In this document: positions 8,119-16,956 of the stretch, piece by piece
Numbering within the stretch: position 1 is the first letter of the stretch
Layout of the letters: every line of letters starts with the position of its first letter
Made by a program: the position numbers and the translations under genes
Assembly (NCBI RefSeq): GCF_000005825.2
Contig: NC_013791.2
Location: 1,178,001-1,242,000, forward strand
Origin: Alkalihalophilus pseudofirmus OF4
Lineage (GTDB): Bacteria; Bacillota; Bacilli; Bacillales; Bacillaceae_D
DNA length: 64,000 bases
Reading direction: 5' to 3'
The notes under the pieces: generated by a model
What the model was told of the DNA's origin: nothing
What the model saw: only the letters and a program-made list of their open reading frames with translations
Database searches by the model: none

Positions 8119-8988
8119 ATGCTTGAGGCGTTTTTTCGGTATGAATTTTTACAGAACGCTTTCTTTACTGGAGTGATGATAGGGCTCTTAGCACCCATGC
8201 TAGGTGTTTTTTTGGTTGTTAGAAGATTATCACTGATCGCTGATGCCCTGAGCCATATTACTCTTTCCGGTATTGCAGCGAGTTTGTTGCTCGGAAAGCA
8301 TGTTGTGTTCTTTCAAGGGCTAAACCCTCTTTACATGGGAATGGTTTTCTCAGTTGGGGGAGCTTTGTTAATCGAGCAATTAAGAAGCGTTTATCAATAT
8401 TATAAAGAAATTGCTATTCCTATTATTTTATCTGGAGGGATTGGGTTAGGGGTAGTGTTTATTTCGCTTGCATATGGGTTTAATAATGATTTATTTAATT
8501 ACCTGTTTGGGAGTGTTATTGCTGTTACTCGTTCTGATTTGTGGACGATTTTAGGTGTGACTATTGTTGTTTTAGTTGTGTTAACACTATTTTATAAGGA
8601 ATTATTTTTCTTGTCCTTTGATGAAGAACAAGCTGTCGTATCTGGTTTGAACCGGAAGCTGGTTCATTTTATTTTTATTGTCATGGTTGCACTTGTGATC
8701 GCTGCATCTATGAGAATTGTTGGAATTTTGCTTGTCTCCTCCTTAATGACTCTTCCGGTGGCCGCTGCTATGCGTTTTGCCAAAGGGTTTAAGCAGATGT
8801 TCGTCTATTCTATTTTATTTGGGCAAATCTCTGTCATTGGCGGCTTAATTTTAGCTTATCAGCTAGACTTAGCGCCAGGCGGTACGATCGTTATATTAGC
8901 TGTCCTGATTTTAATCGGCTCAATAGCAGTTGATAAGATGATGGGAGCACGCCAGATTAATTGGAAGCGAGCGTATGGGAAGAAATAA
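8119..8988 (+). CDS. znuB: Zinc ABC transporter permease, first copy
   Basis: A 289-residue permease with seven to eight transmembrane segments of the ZnuB family. The conserved cytoplasmic region reads RRLSLIADALSHITLSG near residues 35-52, and the family's late segment RIVGILLVSSLMTLPVAAAMR is present. It starts three bases after znuC. It is paralogous to the permease at 9866-10726: both share LNP(L/M)Y and AIPIILS at equivalent places. The next gene is separated by nearly 900 bp of repeats, which breaks an otherwise tight operon. Confidence 0.88.
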   Translation: MLEAFFRYEFLQNAFFTGVMIGLLAPMLGVFLVVRRLSLIADALSHITLSGIAASLLLGKHVVFFQGLNPLYMGMVFSVGGALLIEQLRSVYQYYKEIAIPIILSGGIGLGVVFISLAYGFNNDLFNYLFGSVIAVTRSDLWTILGVTIVVLVVLTLFYKELFFLSFDEEQAVVSGLNRKLVHFIFIVMVALVIAASMRIVGILLVSSLMTLPVAAAMRFAKGFKQMFVYSILFGQISVIGGLILAYQLDLAPGGTIVILAVLILIGSIAVDKMMGARQINWKRAYGKK

Positions 8989-9093
8989 AGCTGGGTTATA
9001 GCTTCTTTCAGAAATGTCTGGAATGATGTAGTTATAAATTCAGTACTCAAACATGGGGTATAGCGGATTCGTCACTTCTGAACTATACTACGC

Positions 9094-9205
9094 TTTCCGT
9101 GTGGAGCTGGTGAGCTTCCTTGGGCTTGGGCCCTGTGGGATCTCACTCCTGCTCTAGTCTTCGCAGAAGTCTCGTATATTTCATCCGCTGGGTTACTTGC
9201 ATTTT
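9094..9205 (+). repeat. GC-rich intergenic repeat, copy a
   Basis: The element begins at CGCTTTCCG and contains GAGCTTCCT, CTGTGGGATCTC and a terminal CATCCGCTGG. It is about three quarters identical to copy b by eye. Non-coding; boundaries are approximate. Confidence 0.7.
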
Positions 9206-9289
9206 ATGTGGGGGATGAAGTTATAGCTTTAAGTTTAATTAGTAAGTGTGTTAAACATGGGTTATAGCATAGTCTTCGCTCCTGAAATA

Positions 9290-9400
9290 TGCTTCGCTTT
9301 CCGCGGTGAGCTGCTGAGCTTCCTCGGGCTTTGGCCCTGCGGGATCTCAGCCCTGCTCTAGGCACCGCTGGAGTCTACGCATATTTCATCCGCTGGCTTG
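9290..9400 (+). repeat. GC-rich intergenic repeat, copy b
   Basis: Same family as copy a: CGCTTTCCGCGG, GAGCTTCCTCG, CTGCGGGATCTC, CGCTGGAGTC. Both copies are preceded by an AAACATGGG(G/T)TATAGC stretch about 50 bp upstream, so the duplicated segment is longer than the core. Confidence 0.7.
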
Positions 9401-9534
9401 TTGCATTTTGTAATGATTATGTGAAGGATTTAGTTATGGTTCAGGTCAAATTAATAAAAGCAGACATCTTTGGGTTCATCTGCTAAGATCACTGAACAGC
9501 TGCTTATTATGTGGGTGCACAATATAACATCCTT

Positions 9535-9672
9535 CCTCTGTTGATTGGAGCGGAAGGCGCCGACTCCAGCGGGATGCGCGTGACCAGGGAGACCCCACAG
9601 GAGCGCGTAGCGACGAGGAGGCTCCCGGGCAGCCCGCGGAAAGCGTGCACCTGCAGCATATATCAACAACTA
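9535..9672 (-). repeat. GC-rich intergenic repeat, copy c (reverse orientation)
   Basis: Read on the minus strand it gives CGCTTTCCGCGGGCTGCC, GAGCCTCCTCG, CTGTGGGGTCTCC and CGCTGGAGTC, bounded by TGTTGAT-type ends. It is the best preserved copy and the opposite orientation to a and b. It creates long open frames on both strands that are not genes. Confidence 0.7.
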
Positions 9673-9714
9673 CTGCAGGGAGGTTTTACGTTTATTTGCA
9701 TTAATTGTGTTGAA

Positions 9715-9805
9715 AAGATGGTAGGTCTCATAGGAGTGAATGCAACGAGGAGGCTCCGGGTCCGCCCGTTGAACACAAGCACCTGCAGCGGAAATCAACA
9801 AATTC
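9715..9805 (-). repeat. GC-rich intergenic repeat, copy d (degenerate)
   Basis: On the minus strand TTTGTTGATTTCCGCTGCAG is followed by a worn core with GAGCCTCCTCG. Its border sequence matches that of the copy at 61.2 kb. Confidence 0.6.
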
Positions 9806-9865
9806 TTTAAGTCGAGACTTTTTCATGGGTGTTGCAGGGCATTCAATGAAGGTAGGAGATACATC

Positions 9866-10726
9866 ATGCAGGAATTATTATTGGATTTAACATTTATAGA
9901 ACGCGGAGTGTTAGCAGGAGTTTTGATTGCTCTTATTTGTCCGATTGTGGGTGCTTTTTTGATGGTCAGAAGAGTTTCGATCATTTCTGAATCACTATCT
10001 CATATCACCCTAACAGGAATCTCTGCTGGAGTTTTATTAGGATCGACAACGATGATTTTTAGTGATTTAAACCCTATGTATGCAGGACTTATCTTCGCTG
10101 TTGCCGGCTCTTTGCTTATTGAAAAGCTGCGTGATCTTTATAAACACTTTCAAGAGCTTGCTATCCCTATTATTTTATCTGCTGGTGTAGGGTTAAGTGC
10201 CATTTTTATGAGCTTGTCTCAATCAGGGTATAATGAATGGTATGCGTATTTATTTGGAAGTATTGTTAGTGTAAGCCGCGAAGATTTACAATTTATTATT
10301 TATACAGCACTCATTGTGATTGGTATCGTTATTTTATTTTATAAAGAGTTTATATCCATTTCTTTTGATCAAGAATATGCTACGGTCTCAGGGATCTCAG
10401 TCCGTTTTATGAATCAAGTATTCGCGATACTCGTCGCGTTTATTATTGCGATGTCAATGAAGGTTGTGGGGATTTTACTTGTAGGTGCAATGATTGTATT
10501 GCCTGTGGCTACAAGCATTCATCTCTCTAAAAGCTTTAAACAAGTGATTGGGTTTGGAATCCTATTTGCTCAGATTGCTATGTTATCTGGAGTCTATTTC
10601 TCTTATCAATTTAATATTGCCACTGGCGGGATGATTGTTGTAATGGGGATGTTACAGCTTGTGATCGTAATGGGTGTTAAAAAGATCATCAATGAGTGGC
10701 AAAGGAGGGCTAAACGTGAATATTGA
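9866..10726 (+). CDS. Zinc ABC transporter permease, second copy
   Basis: A 286-residue membrane protein of the ZnuB family with the same layout as the upstream permease (RRVSIISESLSHITLTG, VGILLVGAMIVLPVATS). By eye close to half its residues agree with the first copy. The TAGGAG ribosome site is well placed. It overlaps zur by 11 bases, so the pair is probably co-translated. The two permeases may form a heterodimer like MntC-MntD, or one may be redundant. I find no clear promoter in the 200 bp just upstream; transcription may read through the repeat block. Confidence 0.85.
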   Translation: MQELLLDLTFIERGVLAGVLIALICPIVGAFLMVRRVSIISESLSHITLTGISAGVLLGSTTMIFSDLNPMYAGLIFAVAGSLLIEKLRDLYKHFQELAIPIILSAGVGLSAIFMSLSQSGYNEWYAYLFGSIVSVSREDLQFIIYTALIVIGIVILFYKEFISISFDQEYATVSGISVRFMNQVFAILVAFIIAMSMKVVGILLVGAMIVLPVATSIHLSKSFKQVIGFGILFAQIAMLSGVYFSYQFNIATGGMIVVMGMLQLVIVMGVKKIINEWQRRAKREY

Positions 10727-11129
10727 TCAAGCAATGACGGTATTAAAAAATAAAGGATATAAGCATACAGATAAGAGAGCGGATATGCTGAAGCTTTTTG
10801 CAGACCAAAAAAGGTACTTATCGGCAAAAGATGTATTAGAAAGTCTTCAAGATGAGTATCCTGGTTTAAGCTTTGATACCATTTACCGTAACCTTTCGTT
10901 GTTTAGTGACTTAAATATATTAGAAGCTACGGAACTTGATGGAGAAAAACGCTTCCGCTTTAGCTGTGCCACAAGTGAACATCATCATCATCTTATTTGT
11001 CTTGATTGTGGTAAAACAAAGCACATTCATAGCTGTCCGATGGATTCACTTGATACAATGTATCCTGATTTTGAAGTGACCGGTCATAAATTTGAGATCT
11101 ATGGAAAATGTGAGGAGTGCAGATCGTAG
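10716..11129 (+). CDS. zur: Zinc uptake repressor Zur (Fur family)
   Basis: A 137-residue Fur-family repressor, the usual length. The N-terminal winged helix contains the DTIYRNLSLF recognition segment. The dimer domain carries the HHHHLICLDCGK cluster and a C-terminal CEEC, which together give the four-cysteine structural zinc site (CLDC and CEEC). I start it at GTG 10716, six bases after AAAGGAGGGC, which lies inside the permease gene. Position next to the zinc transporter and in the order zur-yqfW-yqfX-ispG identifies it as Zur rather than Fur or PerR. Confidence 0.92.
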   Translation: MNIDQAMTVLKNKGYKHTDKRADMLKLFADQKRYLSAKDVLESLQDEYPGLSFDTIYRNLSLFSDLNILEATELDGEKRFRFSCATSEHHHHLICLDCGKTKHIHSCPMDSLDTMYPDFEVTGHKFEIYGKCEECRS

Positions 11130-11162
11130 CATTGGAATTAAATATAATGAAACACAATGAAG

Positions 11163-11187
11163 CCCTCGCTTTAAGCGGGGGTTTTTT
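11163..11187 (+). terminator. Terminator of the zinc operon
   Basis: CCCTCGCT at 11163-11170 pairs with AGCGGGGG at 11174-11181, followed by six T. Confidence 0.75.
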
Positions 11188-11263
11188 CATGGGAAGAGCC
11201 CCATCAATTTACTGGTTTCTTTATTTGGTTTGTGAAACATGCTAGTAGCAGGAGGGATGCTTA

Positions 11264-11482
11264 ATGGCAAATCCAATTGTAAAATGCAATGTAGCAAACT
11301 GTGCGTTTTGGGGAGAAGGGAATCGGTGTCAGGCAGAATCAATCCTAGTGGAGATCGACAGCCATGCAGATAGGAATTATCACATGGAAGCTAGTGATGA
11401 GCCTTATGCGGATGCACTGCATCGAGATGCAGCAGATAAAAGCGCTGAAACCTGCTGTCATACATTCCGTCCGAAAAAGTAA
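11264..11482 (+). CDS. DUF1540 cysteine-rich small protein
   Basis: A 72-residue protein with the DUF1540 layout: an N-terminal motif VKCNVANCAFWGEGNRCQA with three cysteines, and a closing ETCCHTF pair. Such proteins are small presumed metal-binding proteins of unknown role in Firmicutes, often linked to spores. The site GCAGGAGGG precedes the ATG. It is monocistronic, ending in a 16-bp perfect terminator. Being next to Zur, a zinc link is tempting but unproved. Confidence 0.85.
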   Translation: MANPIVKCNVANCAFWGEGNRCQAESILVEIDSHADRNYHMEASDEPYADALHRDAADKSAETCCHTFRPKK

Positions 11483-11519
11483 GACAAAAAGACGAAACGA
11501 TGCGTTTCGTCTTTTTGTC
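11483..11519. terminator. Bidirectional terminator
   Basis: A perfect 16-bp inverted repeat: GACAAAAAGACGAAAC at 11483-11498 and its complement at 11504-11519. The A and T tracts within the stem let it work both ways between convergent genes. Confidence 0.8.
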
Positions 11520-11531
11520 ATGGAGTTCTTA

Positions 11532-12116
11532 TTAGTTTTCTGCAGTCTCAAGCATCCATTGATCAACCCAATCCTTTGCTTCCTGCCAAGTGTGGGCGCG
11601 AATCACATTTTTAGGAGCGCTTAATCGGTTATATGGGGTATCCATTAAAATAACAGGAATATTAAATTCTTCTGCAATCATGACCGCATTATCATGCTTG
11701 TCTTCAAAGAAAATATCTAATTTATGTTCTCTGACTGCATCTAATTTATCGTGCTTGCCGACAAGTTCAATGTGATCGAAGGGAACTTGATTAGAGACAA
11801 ACCAATCCTTTGTAATTTCATCAAGGTGTTGTCTTCTTGCAGTGATATAAATCAAATCATGCTGTCTAGACCAATTATGAAGAATATTTTCAGCATAAGG
11901 TGCAAGCTTCGCTTCACTATAAATGGTTCCTTCATGTTTAGTCATCCAGTCCCAAAATTCTTTTTCCGAGATCTTAAGAATTGATGTTAAATCGTATTGT
12001 GTAAGGTCGTCTAAAGTGAGTGACTGCTTAAAATGTTTATTTAAGTGTGGAACAAACGTATTAGGATCTGTGACTGTTCCATCTATATCCAATCCAAATC
12101 TCTTCTTAGTTGTCAT
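11532..12116 (-). CDS. yqfW: HAD-superfamily nucleotidase YqfW
   Basis: A 194-residue HAD phosphatase of the 5'-nucleotidase (NT5C-like) group. Motif I is FGLDIDGTVTD at the N terminus, motif II YITARR, and the motif III-IV region includes DIFFEDKHDNA. Substrate is probably a nucleoside monophosphate, by family only. The start at 12116 (MTTKKRF) follows GAGGTGA; a longer frame upstream has no ribosome site. Its place between zur and yqfX matches B. subtilis. Monocistronic, convergent with the DUF1540 gene. Confidence 0.85.
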   Translation of the reverse strand: MTTKKRFGLDIDGTVTDPNTFVPHLNKHFKQSLTLDDLTQYDLTSILKISEKEFWDWMTKHEGTIYSEAKLAPYAENILHNWSRQHDLIYITARRQHLDEITKDWFVSNQVPFDHIELVGKHDKLDAVREHKLDIFFEDKHDNAVMIAEEFNIPVILMDTPYNRLSAPKNVIRAHTWQEAKDWVDQWMLETAEN

Positions 12117-12304
12117 ATGGTTCACCTCATAGCTCAGTATTCGTAAAGATTTATTCAAACTTCTTTATTCTATACCTACCTTACACGAAAGAGGGGAGGG
12201 AAGTCTAGATCATTTCCTGCACTTGTAAAGATTAACTCCGATAATTTTACGTGCTGGCGTCATACTATTACTGCTCCCACAAAATTTGAAAGTGAGGGAT
12301 TCGT

Positions 12305-12841
12305 ATGGCAGATGATAAGCATCCAAAAGATGAACCCATTCGCTTGTTGGATGAGGATGATCGTTCTTTAACTTTGGTAAATAACCATGTTGAAGGACGA
12401 GATGATGACCGTGACCTTTCACTAGCGTTATCAGAAGAAGAACGAGAGGCAGAAAATCATGCTGAGGTAGAAGAGGAGCCTGTTAACTCAGAATATCCAC
12501 TTCAACCGAGCTTCCAAGAAGAAAGCGCAGCTGAGTATGCAGCGGTAAATGGAATGGCTGGTGCGCGTCCTTTTGACGAAGACCAAAAGGTTGAGTCAGC
12601 AGAACGCAGAGATACAGCTTACAGCAATGAAGATGATGTCACGGCTGGCCGTGGTGTTGGAACCTTTGCGATTGTTCTTTCCATCTTATCGTTATTCTTC
12701 TTACCAGTATTGCTTGGAGCAGCTGGGATTGTTATTGGTTTTGTATCACGTCGTATCGGCTCTACCTCGCTCGGTAACTGGGCTATTGGTATCGGGGCTG
12801 TGTCGATTTTAATGACCGTCTTTTTCTCGCCGTTTTTTTAG
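12305..12841 (+). CDS. yqfX: Membrane protein YqfX
   Basis: A 178-residue protein. About 110 very acidic, probably disordered residues are followed by two hydrophobic segments (near 119-143 and 153-175), as in DUF4190-like proteins. The acidic half would face the cytoplasm or the outside, I cannot tell which. The site GTGAGGG precedes the ATG. Position between yqfW and ispG matches YqfX. No function is known to me. Confidence 0.75.
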   Translation: MADDKHPKDEPIRLLDEDDRSLTLVNNHVEGRDDDRDLSLALSEEEREAENHAEVEEEPVNSEYPLQPSFQEESAAEYAAVNGMAGARPFDEDQKVESAERRDTAYSNEDDVTAGRGVGTFAIVLSILSLFFLPVLLGAAGIVIGFVSRRIGSTSLGNWAIGIGAVSILMTVFFSPFF

Positions 12842-12874
12842 CGGTAGGAGATGTGGGAGCAGGAGTATAACTAA

Positions 12875-12904
12875 TTATCACTCCATAAAGTTATCACTCC
12901 ATAA
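12875..12904. repeat. Two 14-bp direct repeats
   Basis: TTATCACTCCATAA occurs at 12875-12888 and 12891-12904, just before the terminator. Confidence 0.6.
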
Positions 12905-12906
12905 GG

Positions 12907-12938
12907 AAAAAGCATAAGCCTGGTGGCTTATGCTTTTT
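12907..12938. terminator. Bidirectional terminator between yqfX and ispG
   Basis: Perfect 14-bp stem, AAAAAGCATAAGCC at 12907-12920 and its complement at 12925-12938, loop TGGT. Confidence 0.8.
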
Positions 12939-14031
12939 CTAATTGACGTTGTGCTTCAAAATATTCTTCAGCAATTTTATCAATTTCACGCTTTAATTCC
13001 TCGACCATAGTTTCTTCCGGTACTTTACGCACGATTTCACCTTTCATAAACAGCAGTCCTTCACCACGTGCCCCTGCAATGCCGATGTCGGCTTCACGGG
13101 CTTCCCCAGGACCATTTACAGCACATCCAAGAACGGCCACTTTAATCGGTGCTTTAATCGTTGAAATATAGTCTTCAACCTCATTTGCAATACTGATAAG
13201 GTCAATCTCAATTCGTCCGCAAGTAGGACAAGAGATAAGAGTAGCTGCATTTGACGCTAGTCCAAACGACTTTAACAGCTCTCTGGCAACTTTTACTTCT
13301 TCTACAGGGTCTGCACTTAATGAAATACGCACAGTGTTACCTATGCCCATGTTTAAGATGGCTCCGAGGCCAGCAGCACTTTTAATTGTACCAGCAAACA
13401 ATGTACCTGATTCGGTAATACCTAAGTGAAGCGGGTAGTCAAAAGCTTTCGCTGCTTTTTCATATGCTTCAATAGCAAGATTCACATCAGAGGCTTTCAT
13501 TGAAACGATGATGTCATGGAAATCCAGGTCTTCTAAAATTTTAATATGATGAAGAGCACTTTCAACCATCCCATCAGCCGTTGGGTAACCGTATTTTTCT
13601 AGGATGCGCTTTTCAAGCGATCCAGCATTTACACCGATACGAATCGGAATACCTTTTTCTTTAGCAGCCTTAACAACAGCTTCAACTTTCTCGCGGCGGC
13701 CGATATTACCCGGGTTAATACGGATTTTATCTGCTCCGCCTTCAATAGCTTTTAAAGCTAATTTGTAATCAAAATGAATATCAACTACTAGTGGAATAGA
13801 GATTTGTGCTTTAATGTCAGCGATAGCTTCCGCTGCACGCATGTCTGGACAAGCGACACGAACAACCTGACAGCCCGCTTCTTCTAATCGTTTAATTTCT
13901 GCAACAGTTGCTTCAACGTCATGTGTTTTGGTCGTAGTCATACTTTGAACAACTACTTCATTGTTTCCACCAATCGTCAAATTACCGACCTTAACTGGAC
14001 GAGTTTTTGTACGATGTGTTAATTCGGTCAT
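12928..14031 (-). CDS. ispG: 4-hydroxy-3-methylbut-2-en-1-yl diphosphate synthase (IspG)
   Basis: A 367-residue iron-sulfur enzyme of the MEP isoprenoid pathway that converts MEcPP to HMBPP. The N-terminal TIM barrel starts with [12 protein letters not shown]. The 4Fe-4S ligands are in [11 protein letters not shown] and CAVNGPGEA near residues 270-310, with the third glutamate ligand nearby. The ATG follows AAAGGAGCG. Length and all motifs are standard for the short bacterial form. The gene stands alone and converges on yqfX. Confidence 0.95.
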   Translation of the reverse strand: MTELTHRTKTRPVKVGNLTIGGNNEVVVQSMTTTKTHDVEATVAEIKRLEEAGCQVVRVACPDMRAAEAIADIKAQISIPLVVDIHFDYKLALKAIEGGADKIRINPGNIGRREKVEAVVKAAKEKGIPIRIGVNAGSLEKRILEKYGYPTADGMVESALHHIKILEDLDFHDIIVSMKASDVNLAIEAYEKAAKAFDYPLHLGITESGTLFAGTIKSAAGLGAILNMGIGNTVRISLSADPVEEVKVARELLKSFGLASNAATLISCPTCGRIEIDLISIANEVEDYISTIKAPIKVAVLGCAVNGPGEAREADIGIAGARGEGLLFMKGEIVRKVPEETMVEELKREIDKIAEEYFEAQRQLEKA

Positions 14032-14141
14032 TGACCAATCGCTCCTTTTATAACAAAAATGGATTCAGCCATTTTTGCCTAGTCACTCATGAGATACGTA
14101 TTCATTCTATCAATGAGCGTTTCGATTTGGCAAGAAGAAAG

Positions 14142-14513
14142 TCATTGATTGCCGTAATAAGGAAACTTATACGTTTCTCCTATTTGAATGTTTTCAGGCT
14201 CAATCCCTTGATTCAAGTGTTTGAAATCAAAGATGACTTCTTGAATGGAGGCAGGGAAGGGAACAATTCCTTCATGTAAATGTTCAACAATTGAGAGAAC
14301 GGTATACCCAGGTTCAACGACCACTTCAACAAATGGTTCTGTAATCACTGGTTCTTCACTTACTTCATTGGTCATGACAGACTCCGCTTCTTCAATTTCA
14401 ACCGTTTCCTCAGGTGCTGCTGTAAGGCCATTGGGTAAAGTGCCAATCGTTAGATCATAATAAACACTATAAAGGATGATCAGGATAATAAGTCCGAATC
14501 CAATCCGTTTCAT
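14142..14513 (-). CDS. yqfZ: LysM-like membrane-anchored protein YqfZ
   Basis: A 123-residue protein. An N-terminal membrane anchor (about 3-18) is followed by an acidic linker and a C-terminal LysM-like domain (VEPGYTVLSIVEHLHEG to IQIGETYKFPYY), so it would bind peptidoglycan outside the membrane. The start at 14513 (MKRIGF) follows GAGGGAGGG; the frame extends ten codons further without a site. It lies upstream of ispG in the same direction, as YqfZ does in B. subtilis. It may be sporulation-linked; the sequence does not say. Confidence 0.7.
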   Translation of the reverse strand: MKRIGFGLIILIILYSVYYDLTIGTLPNGLTAAPEETVEIEEAESVMTNEVSEEPVITEPFVEVVVEPGYTVLSIVEHLHEGIVPFPASIQEVIFDFKHLNQGIEPENIQIGETYKFPYYGNQ

Positions 14514-14660
14514 GCTTGTCCCTCCCTCAGGATCTCCTGCCATTTAGATGAAATATCACACGACAGACAATCGTTCTTTCTATAAGTGTATGTTGATCTT
14601 GGAAAAGTATGACAAGCTATTTAAAAATGAATGGACATAAAAAAAGGCGTGGTGAATACA

Positions 14661-15881
14661 TTGAAACAAACAGAGAATGCTCGTCCGTTGTTAGTGCTTA
14701 CTATAATTGGACTTCTGCCTATTGTGATGGTTCTTGGCAACTCCATGTTCATACCGGTCCTCCCATTTATGCAAGCTGAACTTGGGATATCGACCGCGCA
14801 AGCTGGATTAATCTTAACGATCTTTTCTGTTCCTTCTGCACTGTTTATTCCTGTTAGCGGCCTATTGAGTGATCGTTATGGCAGACGAAATATAGTGATG
14901 GTTTCATTGCTGATTGTCATGTTAGGGTGCATCATTTCTGGGGCTGGCTCTGTTTTTCAATCGTTTGAAGCGATTCTTGCCGGAAGATTCATTCAAGGGA
15001 TTGGAGCAGGAGGAGTGACGCCGATTGCGATGGTGCTTGCAGCGGAATTATTTCAAGGAGATAAACGGAATCAAGCGCTAGCATCAATTGAAAGTTTTAA
15101 TGGGGTTGGAAAAGTGATCAGTCCTGTCATAGGAGGAGCGGTATTACTTGGAGTATGGTATTACAGTTTTGTTGTGTATTTAGCGGCAGCCCTTTTAGCA
15201 TTTATGGGCTTTTATTTAGTTATTCCGAAAAACGAAGCTGTGCGAGAAGAAAAAGGCAAGGGGATGATCAGAGAAGCAATTCAGTTTATTAAAAGCGAAA
15301 GAAATGTTCTGATGCCTATTTTTTTAGCAAGCGGCGCCGGAATGTTTTTGTTGTTCGGATTTCTCTTTTTACTTTCTTATGAATGGGAAGGAATGTATTC
15401 TTCTAATGGGTTAATCAAAGGTCTTGTATTAGCGGTACCATTACTTCTTTTAACAGTTTGTTCCCTTTTGACAGGTAAGTATGCTTTGAAAAATGCAGAT
15501 CAAATTAAAAGGTGTATTTTGACAGGTTTATTGCTTTTCATTTTGGTGGCATTGGTATTTATTTTTACAAGCGGCTTCTTAAGTGATTTACTGCTAACCA
15601 GCCTTCTTTCAATCGGACTTGGCTTTCTGTTGCCGGGATGCAGTGCGGCTGTGGCTGCTGTTGTCAATCAGCAGATAAAAGGAATGATCTTTTCCATTTA
15701 TTCAATGGTCCGTTTTCTTGGCGTTGCTTTTGGACCGTACTTTTTTGGTGTATGGTTAGATGACCGTATGCAAATGAGTTTTAACATCCTACTTTTAGCA
15801 GGTGTGACATGTGTGGTTTTAGTATGGAATTGGACGTGTCTGCCAATTGGGAAAACATGTGAAACCCATCAAACTTCATGA
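14661..15881 (+). CDS. MFS drug/metabolite exporter
   Basis: A major facilitator with 12 predicted membrane segments, about 406 residues. The loop 2-3 motif GLLSDRYGRRN and the motif C-like GLGFLLPG/GPYFFG region place it with proton-driven drug exporters of the tetracycline/Bmr type. I place the start at TTG 14661 (reads MKQTENARPL) after a GGCGTGGTG site; the ATG at 14631 lacks one. Substrate unknown. It is monocistronic and not part of the conserved yqf-yqg order, so it may be an insertion. Confidence 0.8.
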   Translation: MKQTENARPLLVLTIIGLLPIVMVLGNSMFIPVLPFMQAELGISTAQAGLILTIFSVPSALFIPVSGLLSDRYGRRNIVMVSLLIVMLGCIISGAGSVFQSFEAILAGRFIQGIGAGGVTPIAMVLAAELFQGDKRNQALASIESFNGVGKVISPVIGGAVLLGVWYYSFVVYLAAALLAFMGFYLVIPKNEAVREEKGKGMIREAIQFIKSERNVLMPIFLASGAGMFLLFGFLFLLSYEWEGMYSSNGLIKGLVLAVPLLLLTVCSLLTGKYALKNADQIKRCILTGLLLFILVALVFIFTSGFLSDLLLTSLLSIGLGFLLPGCSAAVAAVVNQQIKGMIFSIYSMVRFLGVAFGPYFFGVWLDDRMQMSFNILLLAGVTCVVLVWNWTCLPIGKTCETHQTS

Positions 15882-16032
15882 GAATGAATAAAAGATAGAT
15901 CTAAAGTCCCTTTTCTTTTTTCTGTAAAAACTGTTTCCTAATGAGTAGAGCATTCGTTATATAGTTGCTAATAGTTGGTAAATGATGAATGCCGTATGGC
16001 CGGTAAGTGGTCAGAATAAAGGAGAGATTAAT

Positions 16033-16926
16033 TTGAAACACTCATGGAAGAAACTGCTGTCGCTTGTTCTCGTGTTTACGTTATTGTATCCAATGCTCTT
16101 GCCAGCAGCTGCTTTAGCAGACGCTGCACCTGGAGACGTGATTGTCACATTGGGGGAAAATCTATCACCAGCTGATCGAGAAAAGATTTTAGCTGAAATG
16201 AATGAGACTGAAGAGACAGAGATTATTACAGTCAGTAACCAAGAAGAAAGAGAATACTTGGGTGATTATATTAGCTCCTCACAAATTGGTACGCGTGCCT
16301 TATCTTCTACAAAGATCACTTTGGCGGAGCAAGGGGCTGGAATCAATGTAGAAACGAATAATATTACATGGGTATCTGAAGGCATGTATGCGAACGCATT
16401 AGTAACTGCAGGTGTGGAAGATGCTGAAATTTATGTCACAGCTCCATTCCCTGTTTCAGGGACAGCTGCTTTAACAGGTCTGATTAAAGCGTATGAAATT
16501 GCAGCTGAAATTGAGATTCCTGAAGAGCAAAAGCAAGTAGCGAACGAAGAAATGGTCCGTACGGCAGAGCTTGCCGAGTCGATCGGGGTAGAAGAAGCTA
16601 CTGAACTTATGAACCGAATTAAAGAAGAAATTGCAAATAATCCGGTAGAATCTGAAGAGGATCTTAGAGAACTTATCAGACGGATTGCAGCAGAACTTGG
16701 GATTGAACTGACAGAGCAAGAACTTGATGGTCTGGTTTCATTATTCATGCGAATGAAGGACTTAAATATTAACTGGGATCAGGTACAAGATCAAATCTCT
16801 AAAGTCCGCGATAACTTAGGTGAATTTTTAGCACGTGAAGACACGCAGAACTTTATTAGTCGTTTTCTAGAAGTGATCGCTCAGTTAATTGAAGCACTTA
16901 AAGGACTATTTACATCTGAGGCATAG
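16033..16926 (+). CDS. Secreted DUF1002 protein (YpuA-like)
   Basis: About 297 residues. The TTG start at 16033 (MKHSWKKLL) follows AAAGGAGAG; the frame upstream of it has no ribosome site. A signal peptide runs to about residue 31 (LLPAAALADA then AAPGD). The DUF1002 domain follows, with VIVTLGENLSPADREKIL and TKITLAEQGAGINVETNNITWV, and a helical acidic C-terminal half. The family includes B. subtilis YpuA; function unknown, probably at the cell envelope. Confidence 0.85.
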   Translation: MKHSWKKLLSLVLVFTLLYPMLLPAAALADAAPGDVIVTLGENLSPADREKILAEMNETEETEIITVSNQEEREYLGDYISSSQIGTRALSSTKITLAEQGAGINVETNNITWVSEGMYANALVTAGVEDAEIYVTAPFPVSGTAALTGLIKAYEIAAEIEIPEEQKQVANEEMVRTAELAESIGVEEATELMNRIKEEIANNPVESEEDLRELIRRIAAELGIELTEQELDGLVSLFMRMKDLNINWDQVQDQISKVRDNLGEFLAREDTQNFISRFLEVIAQLIEALKGLFTSEA

Positions 16927-16953
16927 GAGAGGGAGAGAGTTCCCTCTCTTTTT
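16927..16953 (+). terminator. Terminator after DUF1002 gene
   Basis: GAGAGGGA at 16927-16934 pairs with TCCCTCTC at 16941-16948, then a T-rich tract. Confidence 0.7.
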
Positions 16954-16956
16954 CTT

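Noticed and set aside
9451-9810. Open frames of 72 and 99 codons on opposite strands
   Set aside because: Both lie within GC-rich repeat copies c and d, lack ribosome sites, and encode low-complexity Arg/Pro/Ala peptides.
8989-9865. Insertion sequence between the zinc permeases
   Set aside because: No transposase frame, no terminal inverted repeats bounding the block; it consists of short dispersed repeats.
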